From NCBI GenBank assembly GCA_026874595.1, contig CM049310.1, forward strand, positions 2,108,001 through 2,172,000: a stretch of 64,000 nt of DNA. Direction: 5' to 3'. This DNA comes from Sipunculus nudus (lineage: Eukaryota; Annelida; Sipuncula; Golfingiida; Sipunculidae). Positions 10,907 to 23,651 of the stretch are shown here, piece after piece (positions within the stretch are counted from its first letter, which is position 1; each line of letters starts with the position of its first letter). A program made the translations under genes and the position numbers. The notes beneath the pieces were generated by a model, which did not search any database, had not been told where the DNA came from, and saw only the letters and a program-made list of their open reading frames with translations.

Positions 10907-11249
10907 ATGATCGTTACCAGTTGTTCGTCTGGGCGTTGGGCATTACATACAGACCGCCACAGGAAGATGCGGCAACAAAATGTACCTCACTCTCTGATTA
11001 CAGGAGGAGAGATGTCTTTCTCTGGAAGACATGAACTGTCTGCAGAACTGTGCCGAGGTGAATACAATTGTCCACGTATGTGTTATCTTTTATTTCATCG
11101 CTTTATCTGTTTATAATTCAACCGTTTCCTATCACCATCATAAAAAAACGATTTACAGAAATGATATTGTTTATATTTTATACCCTTGAACTATAACTGA
11201 TTCGCGTGTCCTTTCAGAACCCAAAGGGAATTTTTGTCATGGGACCTGA
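10907..11249 (+). CDS. Possible small two-exon gene, unrecognised
   Basis: An ATG at 10907 opens a frame that reaches a CGAG|GTGAAT donor at 11057. A TTTCAG acceptor at 11217 continues the same frame (phase 1) to a TGA at 11247-11249, giving about 61 residues (start MIVTSCSSGRWALHTDRHRK). The intron of 160 bp is plausible in size. A TGACGTCA site lies about 140 bp upstream. There is no signal peptide, domain or recognisable family, and the protein is short. It could equally be a 5' UTR exon pair of a longer gene, or chance. Only the splice signals and their agreement in phase support it. Confidence 0.2.
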
Positions 11250-11885
11250 CGTTGAATTACATTGAAGTAGCCTAGCAGTTCAGTCTTTACTGACTAAGGG
11301 AATTGGAGATAACTATTTCCCTGCATCTTTGTTGGAAATAACCTCCTTTATACTAAACATCTATCTAACTTTCTTAGATACTCCCACAAACAATTTCTCC
11401 CCGCCGTGTCGTGTCCCACTCGGCACTGCCCAGCCCTCTTTTTCCCTACAGTACAGGCATTTTACCCGAAATAAGTGGTCAACCTCGCATAAAATGCAAC
11501 AAAAGCAAAATCACATGATTTTGATTCCTTAATATCGCCTTAGTGTCAGAAAAAAAGTCCTAAGCAAAAGTCCTTGTGTAGGGGGAAAGTTTGAAAATCG
11601 TAAAATTTGACAAAGCAGAAAATCCCTTTTATTTTACCATATATCAGCGTTCAAACGGTGTTGTATAAATGATCTCTTGGTTATCGTCTTATAACCTCTT
11701 GCTTATTCTTCTTCAAGTAGTTTTGAAATAAAGTGTATATAATGAACTTTTACTATGGTAAAGTGTAAAAAAATCATCAGTCTGTGAATTAAAGGACATC
11801 ATTAGCAACACTATTTGAAAATAGCAACAATAATCAAAGATATCTGGAAAACCTAAACACTGTCCAAACTGTTGACATACATTAC
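11250..11885. other. No gene seen
   Basis: AT-rich; the open frame at 11329-11532 has no motif. Nothing else is supported. Confidence 0.5.
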
Positions 11886-11889
11886 AATT

Positions 11890-12140
11890 TTTTTTAGTTC
11901 AGCTGACTTTAAGTCAGAGCTATAGTTATGATTTTTTTTGTCATCCGTCTGTCCGTCTGTCTGTCTGTTAGACTGGCACGTTTTGAAACCATTAGACCTA
12001 CAAATCCAAAATTTGACATACAGTTAGGTGTCCACAAGTTCTCTTATATCTCCTACCAAGCACCATATTGGGCTAAACAACTTCGATCCATCGAGAAATT
12101 AAGAAAAAAACTGTTGTTACACTTCATGACTGCCTAATTT
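11890..12140 (-). repeat. Partial copy of the palindrome-ended family (R1)
   Basis: It starts with TTCAGCTGACTTTAAGTCAG, then a CCGTCTGTCCGTCTGTCTG microsatellite, then GACTGGCACGTTTTGAAACC. This is the same order as the R1 copies at 28245, 50057 and, inverted, 30070, 32467 and 54518. Only the terminal 250 bp or so are present. Confidence 0.7.
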
Positions 12141-13200
12141 CAAAACCACTTGTCTGTGTTTGTTCATATTTATGAATTCATAAATTCCTGCTATATATTT
12201 CCTATGAACAGGCAAAAATTAGGTCAATATTCCATACATCATTTGTGAAAGTTATTGACCGAAACATTAATCATCTACCTTATCAAAATAGCAAAGAATA
12301 TATTTTCTGTCTTAACATGGTAACTGCTATAGCTGGAGATTTCTTGTCAAGGATAACAACAATTTAATCAAGATTAAATCGATGAAAGAAATTATGTTAT
12401 ATTTATTAATATTTTATAGTAATTAATTATTAATAATTAGAAACTTATCTTCAAATATAGCACAGCAGGCTAAGTCTTATTATTTGATTTGCTACAAGCA
12501 CTCTGTATTTATCAAAATATTACTAAATTCATGTGATATTCCAGTTAATTGGGACTCTTTTTGTTCCATTATGCTATGTTTTGTGTATGAGATGCTGTTT
12601 TTAAGAGGATCTATAAGACTTAGCACATAATTACGGAGTAATTTCTCATTCAGTTTCCAGGAACGGCGTCGAAATTTTTGGAGTATAAAGCTTGACATCC
12701 CCGACGTAGGGCTTTCCAGGCGCGGTGTTTTAAGTTACAATGTTTTTTTTGGCGCTTCCAGATCTAGGAACTCATTGGAGAAAACCTGCGTGAACATACT
12801 TTCAACTGTTTTGACTTGTCCATCAGAACTTGATGATCAGTCTATCGTTAAGTATTCTTTAAAGTTCGATGAGATAGAATACGCAATGAAGAGTCACCAA
12901 GGTTAATATACCGTTAAAGTAAGACGACAGGGTGTCATGAGCACCCGGGCTGACATATTACCTGATTACATAATCAGACAGAAAAATACATTTTTGGCCA
13001 GACTAACTGATAAAGTGATACCCAAGTGCGGCCAAGAGTATCTGTTGGTGATTGTCGCGCCGAGAACGACGCTGAGAACAATATCCATTGTATTGCGGTT
13101 AAATGGGGGTATTTTTAATAGAGAGTCAATATTATTGTACTGAAATTTGAGTCGCGACACTTTCATGACGGGCTGCCGAGCTCGGCCGAGTAGAGGGCAG
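12141..13200. other. No gene seen
   Basis: Overlapping open frames on both strands near 12937-13166 share no recognisable motif. No splice-supported exon or clear repeat. Confidence 0.5.
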
Positions 13201-13204
13201 GATT

Positions 13205-13415
13205 TTTAATCAGGAAGTGTAATTGTCAGTTTCTCTGAATTGAAGACTCTGGAAACGGAAGGTAACTGACAATTTCTATGAGCGGAAGTGTAACTGTTAG
13301 TTTCCATTTGTGGAAGTGTAATTGTCAGCTTCTATGAGTGGAAGTGTACCTGTTAGTTTCCAAAAGAGGAATTGTGACTGTCTGTTTCTATGAGCGGAAG
13401 TGTAAGTATCTTTTT
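13205..13415. repeat. Degenerate GGAAGTGTAA tandem repeat
   Basis: GGAAGTGTAACTGTTAGTTTC and close variants recur about every 40-65 bases (13211, 13285, 13311, 13340, 13397), often preceded by TATGAGC. Units are diverged, so the array is old. Confidence 0.65.
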
Positions 13416-13719
13416 TCTTTGAACAGAAGTAAAATAAACATACATATATTTATAATCTTTATAACTAATACGCATTTGGTTTCTTTTCTAGACAGTGGTT
13501 TACCTGCTTCCGCTCTTTTTTGACTCTCCAAATTCGGCACACGTATTGTCGGTTTCCTCTTCTAGTTTTCTTTTGTGGGATTATTTCTCATTAAACTGCA
13601 TAATTGATATTTTTTAAGAGTTCCCCGTTAGGTGCCACTATTTTCTTTTGGGCTTCAAGGTCCTCCACGCATGTCACACTGTTTCAGGAGGCGCCTTGAG
13701 GATTTTCTTGCATATCGAG

Positions 13720-15450
13720 TTCACTGGCCTGTTGATACATGTCCTGTCAGAGCCCGGCAATAAGTAGCCGTGACAACCCGACTCAGTAGGCAATCGGATA
13801 ATTGGGCTGGTAAGCCTACTCGAGTCGTGATACAAGTTATATCGAGGAATGCATCGCAGTGGTCTTGCATCAGGTTGCATTCATATAGTGGTAATAATAT
13901 TATGCCACAAATGATGGATTTACACAAATAGTATTGACAGGTGTTGCCGACTAGCAGGTTCTCTCGTCAAACTCGAACTCAAGACAGACGTTATAAGACG
14001 GTGTTTAATCGATATAACATAGCAGTACAGATTCGCACCATGCACATACGCTAAACATATCAAAACAGCAGGCCACTGGAGGACTCACTCGAGCCTCGAG
14101 AATTGACACCTTTTTCAGTGCCATCCCAGTATACTTATACATTCTAGAGGCGTGAGTGAGGACCTTAAGGAAACAAGGGTTGCAAGGCTGGTGCTGATAT
14201 CGCTATCTGGTCCAGTCAGAGTAAAAGTGTGTTTCTTGTGAACCCTTAAAATGTTTATAATCCAAAGACTACTATACGCTCAACAATAAATAATACCTTG
14301 CTAGATAGCTCACACAACACTTTATCAGTAACACTAATTGTGACGTAATCACGAATTATAATTAACTTGTAATGTGAAATAAACTTAGATTATACCATGG
14401 GGATTTTAATTTATCAACTGAAAAACGATTAATAACTGGAAAATGAAATAAGGTTAGGTATCTTGGCACAAATGCACATAAAGAGAACAAAGGGGCCAAC
14501 CTGTAATCTATTATTCTTAGAAATATAAATAAGGACCTGGTTGCTAATGAAGAATATACTTTAACAGAAAACACTCTATCTTTCTGTATATATATATCCA
14601 TATGGGATATTGGGCAGGGGTCGAGGGGAAGCCATCAGCCTCATCGCGCAGACGCGGGGCTTGGTGGCCCCTTACGCAATCAGACCGGAGAGACCAGAAC
14701 TAATAGTTAACGGCTGGACATCGGTGTACGCCTAGACCTGTATATGTATAAGCTGGTACTCTGTAACAGTATACAAGTGAGCTCACATACCAAACTGAAA
14801 CACAGTCTCCATGGACACGGGTCATTTCCTGTATCGCCTGCAAGCTGCCTGCGTCCTGAAATCCTTGCGAGCCATGATTGTGTTCATGCGGTCATAAATT
14901 CAACAAACACGCAATCGGGTTAACGAATGTGCTGGGTTAAAACGAGTTTCCTCGCTCATGTTTGGTTTCAGGTTGCATTCATTTCCTGGTAAACGGTCCA
15001 TAATCTCAATATTATGCTTAAAATAATGAATTTACACAATATTGTACAAGTGAGCTCACAACCCGAACTAAAACACCGTCTCCATGGACAAAGGGTCATT
15101 TCCTGTGTCGCCTGCAAGCTGCCTGCGTCCTGTAACCCGTGCAAGCTATGCTCGTGTTCATGCGGTCATAAATTCAAGAAACATGCCGAGGGGTTTACCA
15201 ATGTGCTGGTTTAAAACGGAACTTTTCTTGCTCATGTTTGGTATTATTAGAAAGTACACAAATAATGCTAACCATTGGTCTGGTTCATGTTGATTGACAG
15301 TGTACCTGTAGGCCATGAAGCGTTATCAGAAATGACAAAAATATTTGCATCTTCATTAGGCCTTTTAATGCGTTCTTCAGACTTAGATATAATGACACTC
15401 TGGCGCCAGTAATCTGGTCGTAATTTGAGGGGGTCGATATGACGCTAGGC
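13720..15450. repeat. Left outer arm of a nested inverted repeat
   Basis: Blocks at about 13760-13900 and 14950-15450 are the inverted counterparts of 22600-22690 and 22080-22570. The second pair is colinear over hundreds of bases: position 15014 pairs with 22521, and 15214 with 22321. Inside the arm, 14760-14970 and 15045-15240 are direct duplicates of about 200 bp (both contain GTCTCCATGGAC, then GGTCATTTCCTGT). Similar open frames of about 66 codons on the two arms come from shared repeat sequence rather than a recognised gene. Confidence 0.75.
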
Positions 15451-17149
15451 AATATGCGGTTCCTTTGGAACTGTTTCTTTTGTGGAATTGTGATCATGGC
15501 ATTTAAGAAAAAATCTATTATGGTGATTCTGATTACCTCCAAAAATGTTCTGAATTTTGGACACGGTTTTACTCTACCCCTTTACAAATTTTCAGCAAAA
15601 TCTTAATATAACTTTTTTCGTTAATTTGCTGGAAGACAATGCAACTAACCAAGGATGAAGTTGTTTCTTTGCCAACCTGCTTATTTCATGACAACATACA
15701 TAACTAAACATTTAATACTGATATAATATACTTTCCTGAGCCTGTCTTTTCAAATTGGCAGCTATACGTTTCGCGTACAAGAGCCTTCTACGACATATGC
15801 ATGTTTTTACAAAAAAAAAACGCATGTGTCTGTAAATATGACTACTCTCAACTGACTACACTGAATGAACATCGTGTTTCAGGATGTCGTCTGAGCTTCA
15901 ATTTATACAAAGTATCTTTCATAAACTTTCACTATGCCACATGCATATACTTTCACGGTTGAATGCTTCTTAATACAGTCGTTGTATCTTCGATATTTTC
16001 CAATCAATGCTGCTGCCGGACCCATGTCGTTTATCGAAAAAAAGTTTCTCACCTAAAATTTCGTACACCCTGTATATGTCTCGCGTCTCTTTCCAAAACT
16101 TATTTTTTGTGTGGTTTCTGGAGTAGAATAATTTGCCATTCTTTGTTGATATTTTGGTGGAGGGGTTTCCAGGAGAATTCTAACATAAGTAATCTTCTTA
16201 TCATGTTTGTGAAACACATGACAAAAGGTAAGGCGAACACCTTGCGATTAAAATATGCGTTGGCTATAGTCCTTATCAGTTCATTACAAAAATTAATCAT
16301 ATAGAGCCGTGGATATTACTCGGGTGCAGCTGGTAATTAATTAGATTTTTATATGACGAGTTTTTATAATCATATATGTGACTATATTCGGGTGTTAAAT
16401 ACATGAACACTCGTAAATGTGTGCATATAATCAAATATAAGAATTCAAGATATGTATAAATGATCACGCTTTTCCAGGCCATTTCTTGACGCTATAACTA
16501 TATCATATCAGCCAATGGCGGACACACAGTATGGTTCATAAAACATCAGCAATGCCACAACTCGATCGGGTTTTATTTGTTTGCAGTTTTTTTTTGCAGT
16601 TTGCATGAGTGATTGATGCCGCATAAAGAAACATAAGACTTTTTACCTTTGCCCCTGACATATATAGTCATAACCAAATATCACGTGATTTATGTTAATG
16701 TTATCAGGTGACTCCTCATGAGTATGGGATTTCCAACTGATCCAAGCAGCAAACCTACAAACACGTGTCCAAGAGTTCAAAGTACGATATCAGAGATAAA
16801 AAGGTGGTTTAGTCGTGTTTACGTGTGTGAGGTGAATTTAACGTGTGCCCAGCTACAGTTTACAGCGTTTTATCTCTAAGACACGCCTGTATAGTTAACG
16901 TAAGGTGAGTGTTATTTAGTGTTTTCCCTTAATACCAGAAATTGCTTCCCATTACTCACCCAGCATAATTCATGATGTCATGTCCGTTCTTTCTGGGATA
17001 TATTTACTTTGGGTCCAAATTATTAATGTCTTGTATGCAAATTGACATTTAAACACACCATAGGAAGTATTTCTAAAATTGGCCCCACCCCTAATTCTGA
17101 GAAACAGTATTACAGGGATGGGGTTTTTGTGATTATTTCATTTAGGCCA
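15451..17149. other. Unpaired segment; possible noncoding first exon
   Basis: This 1.7-kb stretch has no counterpart on the right arm, where the gap is only about 150 bp. No coding exon is recognised. At 16904 an AACGTAAG|GTGAGT junction makes a strong splice donor, preceded by a GATAAAAAGG TATA-like site near 16797 and a CACGTG near 16682. It could be a 5' UTR exon feeding the gene at 24006, whose ATG sits six bases after a TTGACAG acceptor. Confidence 0.25.
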
Positions 17150-20100
17150 TGGGCTAGTGGGGGTCATAGTGCACCCCCCTTGTGATTTACTTTAATTGGT
17201 ATTTTCATGTAGCCCTAGGTCTAACAAGTCAGAAAATTGATGTTGCCAGCAAAAAAACTGGGATGGAAGATACCCCCTATGGACTTTTTAACAGCTTTTA
17301 CAGCTGGAGGCAGATATTTAAGGATTTGGAAAATTCAATCAGCCCTTACTTTGCAACTCTTCACCAAAATATTTCAAATGACCACTTAAAATGTTTGCCT
17401 TGTCAAGATCTACAAGTCCATGCAAATGATATGCAAATTTATTATATGAAAAGGTCACCAGAGGTCAAAAGGACAAAATTTGACCTTTACCAGTATAATT
17501 TCACGAATTATCAGGGTTAATTTATCGCCAAGACCATATTAAGTTTTATTTATTAAAATTAATTAAAATGAAGGTTTGCATGTGCTTTATAATACCTGAA
17601 GTCAAAAAGTGTGAAAACAAATAGTGATTACCCCGCAATGTGTGTGATATATTTCTGCACTTTTCCATACTTTTTGAACGCATAGCTGAATTTTCCGAAC
17701 ATGAATAAGGCAAAATCTAACAAGTGGTACTTTGAAATCTTACATTGAATCTTTGCAAATGACCACAACAGATGATATTTGAGCTCATCAATAAAACGAA
17801 ACATCACATTATGTAAAAATATTTTCATGGAAGAGTTTGTTGAATTTAAAAGTAAAGGTTGGACCTACCAGCACCATAGCTGTTTGTTATACATTGTTGT
17901 TATCAACTGTGACATGAAATTTTAATACTGAAACAAATGTATGTTACTTTCCATCTCTCAATAAACACATTTCCAGTTACCATCCATACTAATTCTATCG
18001 GTTTGAATCTTATTTCATGACAGTTATATATGCTCTTAGATAGTTATCACTAGTTCATAGATCTCTGTTAAATCCAATTCCCGAATTTTATTTTGACTAG
18101 TAACACCCAATGTATTAAGTTTTTTGCATAAGTACGCTTATATCACAAATATTCATTTCTAACACTAGTATACAATATATTAGTTATTATAATTCATATA
18201 ATAATTAATAAATAATTTTCTAATTAACTAGAGGGCCTGCTTTCTGTGACATAAAAACAGCTATGTCTCCCCTCACTATGGGCCTCACTTTCCCAAATTT
18301 GAGGGGAAAATGGACCCCATTCAAAAGTTTGGTGTCAACTTAAATTCTTCATTTCTAAAGATCTGACCTTGTATGATGATGATCAAGGTAACCAAGTTAT
18401 GAACTGATCTGAGATTTAATTCTGGTGGATTTGACCATGAAGATCCAGGTCAAGGTCACCAGTAATCGAGCTCCTCGAGAAACTCTATTAAAACAATGTT
18501 GTTTCAAATTTGAGGTAAGATATGTGATAAAAGTGATGGGATTCACAATTTTTATTTTAATTCATCAGATTTGACCTGGATGATGAAGGTCAAGGTCACT
18601 AAATTTTTAACTTGTCCGAGATATTGGTTAAGACATTTTACAAGTTGAATATCATGATAATATATCAAGTTATTCAAAAGTTATAGCGTTCAAAATAATT
18701 TCTATTCTTGTTGATTTGACCTCAAATGTCCAGGTCAAGGTCACCAGTTATTGAGTTCCTCAAGGGACTTGATTAAAACAGTAGTGTTTCAAATTTGAGG
18801 AAAAAAATATGCGCTACTTTTAAAGTTATGGGGTTCACAAATAATTCTGTTTTGGCTTATTTGACTATGATGATGAAGGTCAAGGTCACCAGTTTTCGAA
18901 CTTGTCCCAGATTTTGGTAGAGACATTTCACAAGTCGAATTCCTTGAAAATATATTGGATGGTTCAAATGTTATAATGTTCACAAGTACGTTCTATTCTG
19001 ACCAATTTGACCTTGAAGATCCAGGTGAAGGTCCTCAGTTTTCGAGCCCCTTAAGGAACTTTATTTAAACAATTAGTGTTTCATATTTTAGGAAAAAATA
19101 TGCAATACTTCAAAAGTTATGGGGTTTATACAAAAATTCTATTTTGGACTATTTGACCCTGATGATGAAGGTCAAGGTCACCGGTTTTCGACCTCCTCCC
19201 AGATTTTGGTAGAAACAATTTAAATTTAAAATTTTGTGAAAAGTTTTTGAGTCTTTCAAATGTTATCACGTTCACAAAATATGACACAGACAACGACGAC
19301 AGACCCAAACACTATTATGGGAAGACATAATTACATATGATTAATATTATTTCTCTCCAGGACATATTACTGATGTCGTCATAGTATGAGTATTGTGATA
19401 ACTGATTGAAAATTGAAATTTTATAAATGAAGCGATCTTTATATTTGTTTAAACTTATCCTTTATTGGCCTGCCTCTGTGCATTTTGGCGGACTCTAAGG
19501 CAGTCTAGTCTTATTTTATTTATGGACTTCTGTCAGTCTTTCTTTTTTTTTACTTATGACAGTCTGTCAGACTATCGTTCACCTGTCTTGTCTGACCATC
19601 TGTCTACCTGACTATCATCTTCTTGACTGAAAATCTCTCTGAGAGGCTGGCTCACTATCTACTAACCGATACACCTGTCTCTGATCAAATGACTGTCTCT
19701 CTTGCAGTACATCTTACTTTCTGATTGAATAAATGTCTAACTGCAAAGTCCATAACACTGCAATTTGGGTTGTCATTCAGTTGGATTATTACAAATAGTC
19801 AGACCAGCTATATCTCTAGGAGGATACTTGCCTGATAGTCAGATTGATGACAATAGCTCTAGCTGCGTTCAGTCTGTATGATTAATTAGCTAACACTCTG
19901 CTAGTCTTTCTTCCAATGGTTCTCGTTGAAAAGGTGTTCAGTTATTTTCTGACTACCAGACTGGTAATCCACAAGACGGCGCCACCTTTGCACAACGATT
20001 CATTAATGCTAGAGCTAGAGCTTTACTCATCAATCTGACTATCAGGTATACATCCTCCAGGGTACTCAGTCAGAAAGCCTGTCTAGTAGACAACACACCA

Positions 20101-21928
20101 GATAAATAATAAATATCTCAAACAGGCTGACCCTTAGACAGCTGGTCAGTCAGAAAGACAATGATAAATGAACATCTAGAGTCATAGCCAGGTGGTGGGA
20201 ATGGTTCGCCACCAGAGCTAGTCAGAATCAGGTCAGGTATCAGTGACTTGCTGACATGCTTTGTTAAGGTCTATCTGTTTGTCTTATCTGACTATCTGCT
20301 GAATATCTGTGGTAGTCTGACTGACTGGCAACCCCACTGTCAGTGTTTCTATAATTTTCTACTGACTATGCAGTTGCTCAAATACTAATTAGACAAACTG
20401 CCTGCCAGTCAAACAGTAAGCCAGACAGAGAGACATATACTCAAACAGAAAGTAAGATGTACTGCAAGGGAGACAGTCATTTGATCAGAGACAGGTGTAC
20501 CGGTTAGATAGAAAGCCAACCTGTCAGAGAGTTTTTTCCGTCAATATAATAGTCAGGTTGACAGATAGTCAGACATGACAGGCGAACAAATAGACCTACA
20601 GACAGTCATTATCAGACATAAGTAAAAAAACTGACAGCGGTCCTTATAAAAAATGAAATAGACTGCTAAAGTCCGCAAAAATGCACGGAGGCAGACCATT
20701 AGAGGATAAGTATAAAAAATACAAAGATTGCTCTATAAAAAATTGCAATTTTTAATCAATTATCACAATTATTAAACTATGACGACCTCTAATATATCCA
20801 GGTTAGATACAATATTAATCATATGTAATTAATAAGAAGTTAATGATAAATTATTATATGAATTATAATAATGTATATTTTTTATACTAGTGATAGAAAT
20901 GGATATTTGTGATATAAGCGTATTTTGGCCACAAAATAATGTAATGGCTGTTACTAGTCAAATTAAAATTAGAGTTTTGCTGTTAACAGAAATCATTGAA
21001 CCAGTGACAACTTTCTAAGAACATATATAATAACTGTCGTGAAATAAGATACAAACCGTTAAGAATTAGGATGAATGTTTACTGGAAATGTGTCAATTGA
21101 GAGATAGAAAGAAATATACATTATCAATATATAAGTATATATATATCAATATTAAAAGATCATGACACATTTTATAACGACCATGTGTAACAAACAGCTA
21201 TGGTGTTGGTAAGGTCAACCTACTTTTGACTTCAACAAACTCTTCCATGAAAATATTTGCATAATTTATGATTCATTTTATAGATGAAATCAAATATTTT
21301 TTGCGATCTTTTGCAAAGATTCAGTGAGAGATTTCAAAGTACCACTTTGATGTTGCCTAACTCCTAAACGACCCTTCAGCAATACGTCCAAAAAGCTATA
21401 AAAAGTGCAGAAATATCTGACATATAGCGGAGTAATCACTACTTTTTTTCAAACTGTTTGGCTCCAGGTATGAATAGCACATGTAAACCTTCATTTTATT
21501 TAATTTTAAATAAAAAAAAACTTTATATGGTCTTAGCGATAAATAAATCCTGAAAATGCGAGAAATTATAGGTCAAGGTCAAATGTTGTGACCTTTTGAC
21601 CTCTGGTGACCTTTTCACAGAATAAATTTGCAAATCATTTGCATGGGCTTGTAGACCTTGAAAAGGTTAACATTTTAAGTGGTCATTTGAAATATTTTGG
21701 TGAAGAGTTGCAAAGTAAGGGCTGATTGAATTTTCCATATCCCTAATTATCTGCCTCCAGCTGTAACAGTAGGCGTGGTTAAAAAGTCCATTGGGGGTAT
21801 CTTCCATCCCAGTTTTTTGCTGGCAACATCAATTTTCTGACTTGTTAGACCTAGGGCTACATGAAAATACCCTAAATGAAATCACAAAGGGGATGCACTA
21901 TGACCCCCACTAGCCCATGGCCTAATTT
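17150..21928. repeat. Long imperfect palindrome (foldback-like)
   Basis: The ends are mirror images: TAGGCCATGGGCTAGTGGGG at 17144 pairs with its complement at about 21910-21929. Pairing continues inward through GTCAGAAAATTGATGTTGCC (17228 with 21843), ATTATAATTCATATAATAAT (18186 with 20873), GTACATCTTACTTTCTG (19708 with 20464) and CCTGATAGTCAGATTGATGA (19832 with 20046). The centre is near 20.0 kb. The central 700 bp per arm is rich in CTGTCTGACT-type repeats. The left arm carries an extra element (18240-19325). No open reading frame of note exists, so this is a non-coding foldback-type element or two head-to-head copies. Confidence 0.85.
18240..19325. repeat. AGGTCA-core tandem element inserted in palindrome arm
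   Basis: AGGTCAAGGTCACC-type sequences recur at about 18448, 18586, 18732, 18877, 19022 and 19169, every 146 bases. Odd and even units differ, so the true unit is a dimer of about 290 bp in three copies. The element ends in a GACAACGACGACAGACC tract near 19290. Tandem cores followed by a tetranucleotide-like tract are the organisation described for bivalve pearl-type (Helitron-related, non-autonomous) repeats. It is absent from the right arm of the palindrome. Confidence 0.75.
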
Positions 21929-22079
21929 GGGTAGCGTGGCTGAAATTTCAAATGCTCCTCATACAACATATAATAGAACTATATGACAAAGAGATGGCAA
22001 CAAGAATTTATTAAAAAAGAACTATATAAAATACAACAAGGGATCAAAGAACTAACTATATATGCTGCCTTTCTGCAGA
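21929..22079. other. Spacer between inner and outer arms
   Basis: Short AT-rich spacer without recognisable features; on the left arm the equivalent gap is 1.7 kb. Confidence 0.5.
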
Positions 22080-22690
22080 CCTACATCTAGCGTCATATCG
22101 ACCCTCTGGCATTACGACCAAATTACTGGCGCCAGAGTGTCTTTACATCTAAGTCTGAGGAACGCATTATAAGGCCTTATGAAGATGCAAATATTTTCGT
22201 CATTTCTGACAACGCTTCTGGGCCTACAGGTACACTGTAAGTCAATATAAACAAGACCAATCGTTAGCAGTTTTTGTGTACTTTCTAATAATACCAAACA
22301 TGAGCAAGAAAATTTCCGTTTTAAACCAGCAGATTGGTAAACCCCTCGGCATGTTTCTTGAATTTATGACCGCATGAATACGAGCATAGCTTGCACGGGT
22401 TACAGGACGCAGGCAACTTGCAGGCGACACAGGAAATGACCCTGTGTCTATGGAGACGGTGTTTCAGTTCGGGTTGTGAGCTCACTTGTATACTATTGTG
22501 TAAATTCATTATTTTAAGCATAATATTGAGTTTATGGACCGTTTACCACGATATGAATGCAACCTGAAGCAAGAACACTGCGAAACATCCCTCGTTATAA
22601 CTTGTATCACGACTCGAGTAGGCTTACTAGCCCAATTATCCGATTGCCTACTAAGCCGGGTTGTCACGGCTTACCTACACCAAGTTGTCC
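22080..22690. repeat. Right outer arm of the nested inverted repeat
   Basis: Inverted relative to 14950-15450 (22080-22570) and 13760-13900 (22600-22690). Shared runs include GGTTGTGAGCTCACTTGTA on this arm and CACGACTCGAGTAGGCTTAC near 22608. Confidence 0.75.
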
Positions 22691-23105
22691 ATAATACTCT
22701 GGCCCTTTATTTCTTTAGCTTCTGTAAAACAAAAGTTAAGACCGGACCAGAAGCTCGCAGTGGTTCAGGGAGATAGAGCACAGGACGTCTGCCGTGTTCT
22801 GTATCTTAAACCCGACAGAGGCTGGGCAAGGCCGATTCTTTCGCTATGTGGGGTAAATACCCCGGCTCCTGTTTCAGTAATCCTTCATCACCATGAATTC
22901 CGATTTGACACAGTAGGGCGACTAGATCACAAGTTAAAATTAATGGGCATGTAATCGTAAACCTTTTTTAATGTTTCAATTTCAATATGCATATATAAGC
23001 AAATACAAAAATATGTTCACCTGACAATTAACCTAACAGGTTTACATACATGCATGCAAATATACTTTTCCATCACCTCCTGAGGTCGTGCAAATTATAC
23101 GGTTT
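22691..23105. other. No gene recognised
   Basis: An open frame at 22661-22954 (+) reads GDRAQDVCRVLYLKPDRGWA and continues without a known domain; it may be repeat-derived. Otherwise empty. Confidence 0.4.
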
Positions 23106-23651
23106 TAGGTGCGTTATACGGGGCTAAACTTCAGGGGGGAAAACAGTTACTGGACCCACTTTTTCGGTTTTTTTTAATGTGGGTTCAGTACCTAATACTA
23201 GGCTTCTACTATACCCAAGTATAAATAATATATTAATATCTTATCATTTGTATAAGTTGTAAACAAAAAAATATGCATAATTTTTTTACTCATTTTCTTG
23301 ACGTGATATGTTTAAGCAACGTCATTGTCAAAAACCAACAAAATGTAGGTTCAACATAAACATGCATGGATCAGCTATGTTAGAAAGTAAAAAATAAGCA
23401 TCACTTCTTTGATTTATATTTCTTGACGTTTTACGCGACGTCATTGACAAACATACCAGGTACAAGTGGGTTCACTTTGCACAAAATAATTTTGGTTTCA
23501 CAGGCAGAAATGTGTTATTTCGTAAAATATGAAAATGTGGGTTCACAAGTTGAGTGTCTATTAAGCACTGAACCAACATATTTCTGCATAAAAATGTGGG
23601 TTCACTTGATCTTTTGACCCCCCGAAGTTCACCCCCACATAAAGCACCTAT
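23106..23651. mobile_element. Non-autonomous TIR element with GTGGGTTCA motifs
   Basis: The left end (TAGGTGCGTTATACGGGGCT, then AAACTTCAGGGGGG) and the reverse complement of the right end (TAGGTGCTTTATGTGGGGGT, then GAACTTCGGGGGG) match over about 34 bases. The 546-bp interior is AT-rich, non-coding and repeats GTGGGTTCA or GTAGGTTCA five or more times (for example 23180, 23346, 23466, 23537, 23595). This is MITE-like; no target duplication was confirmed. Confidence 0.75.

Noticed and set aside
15014-15214. Cysteine-containing frame repeated at 22321-22521 (-) as a duplicated gene
   Set aside because: Both lie in the outer inverted-repeat arms, with no splice sites or domain. Similarity follows from the repeat, not from selection I can show.
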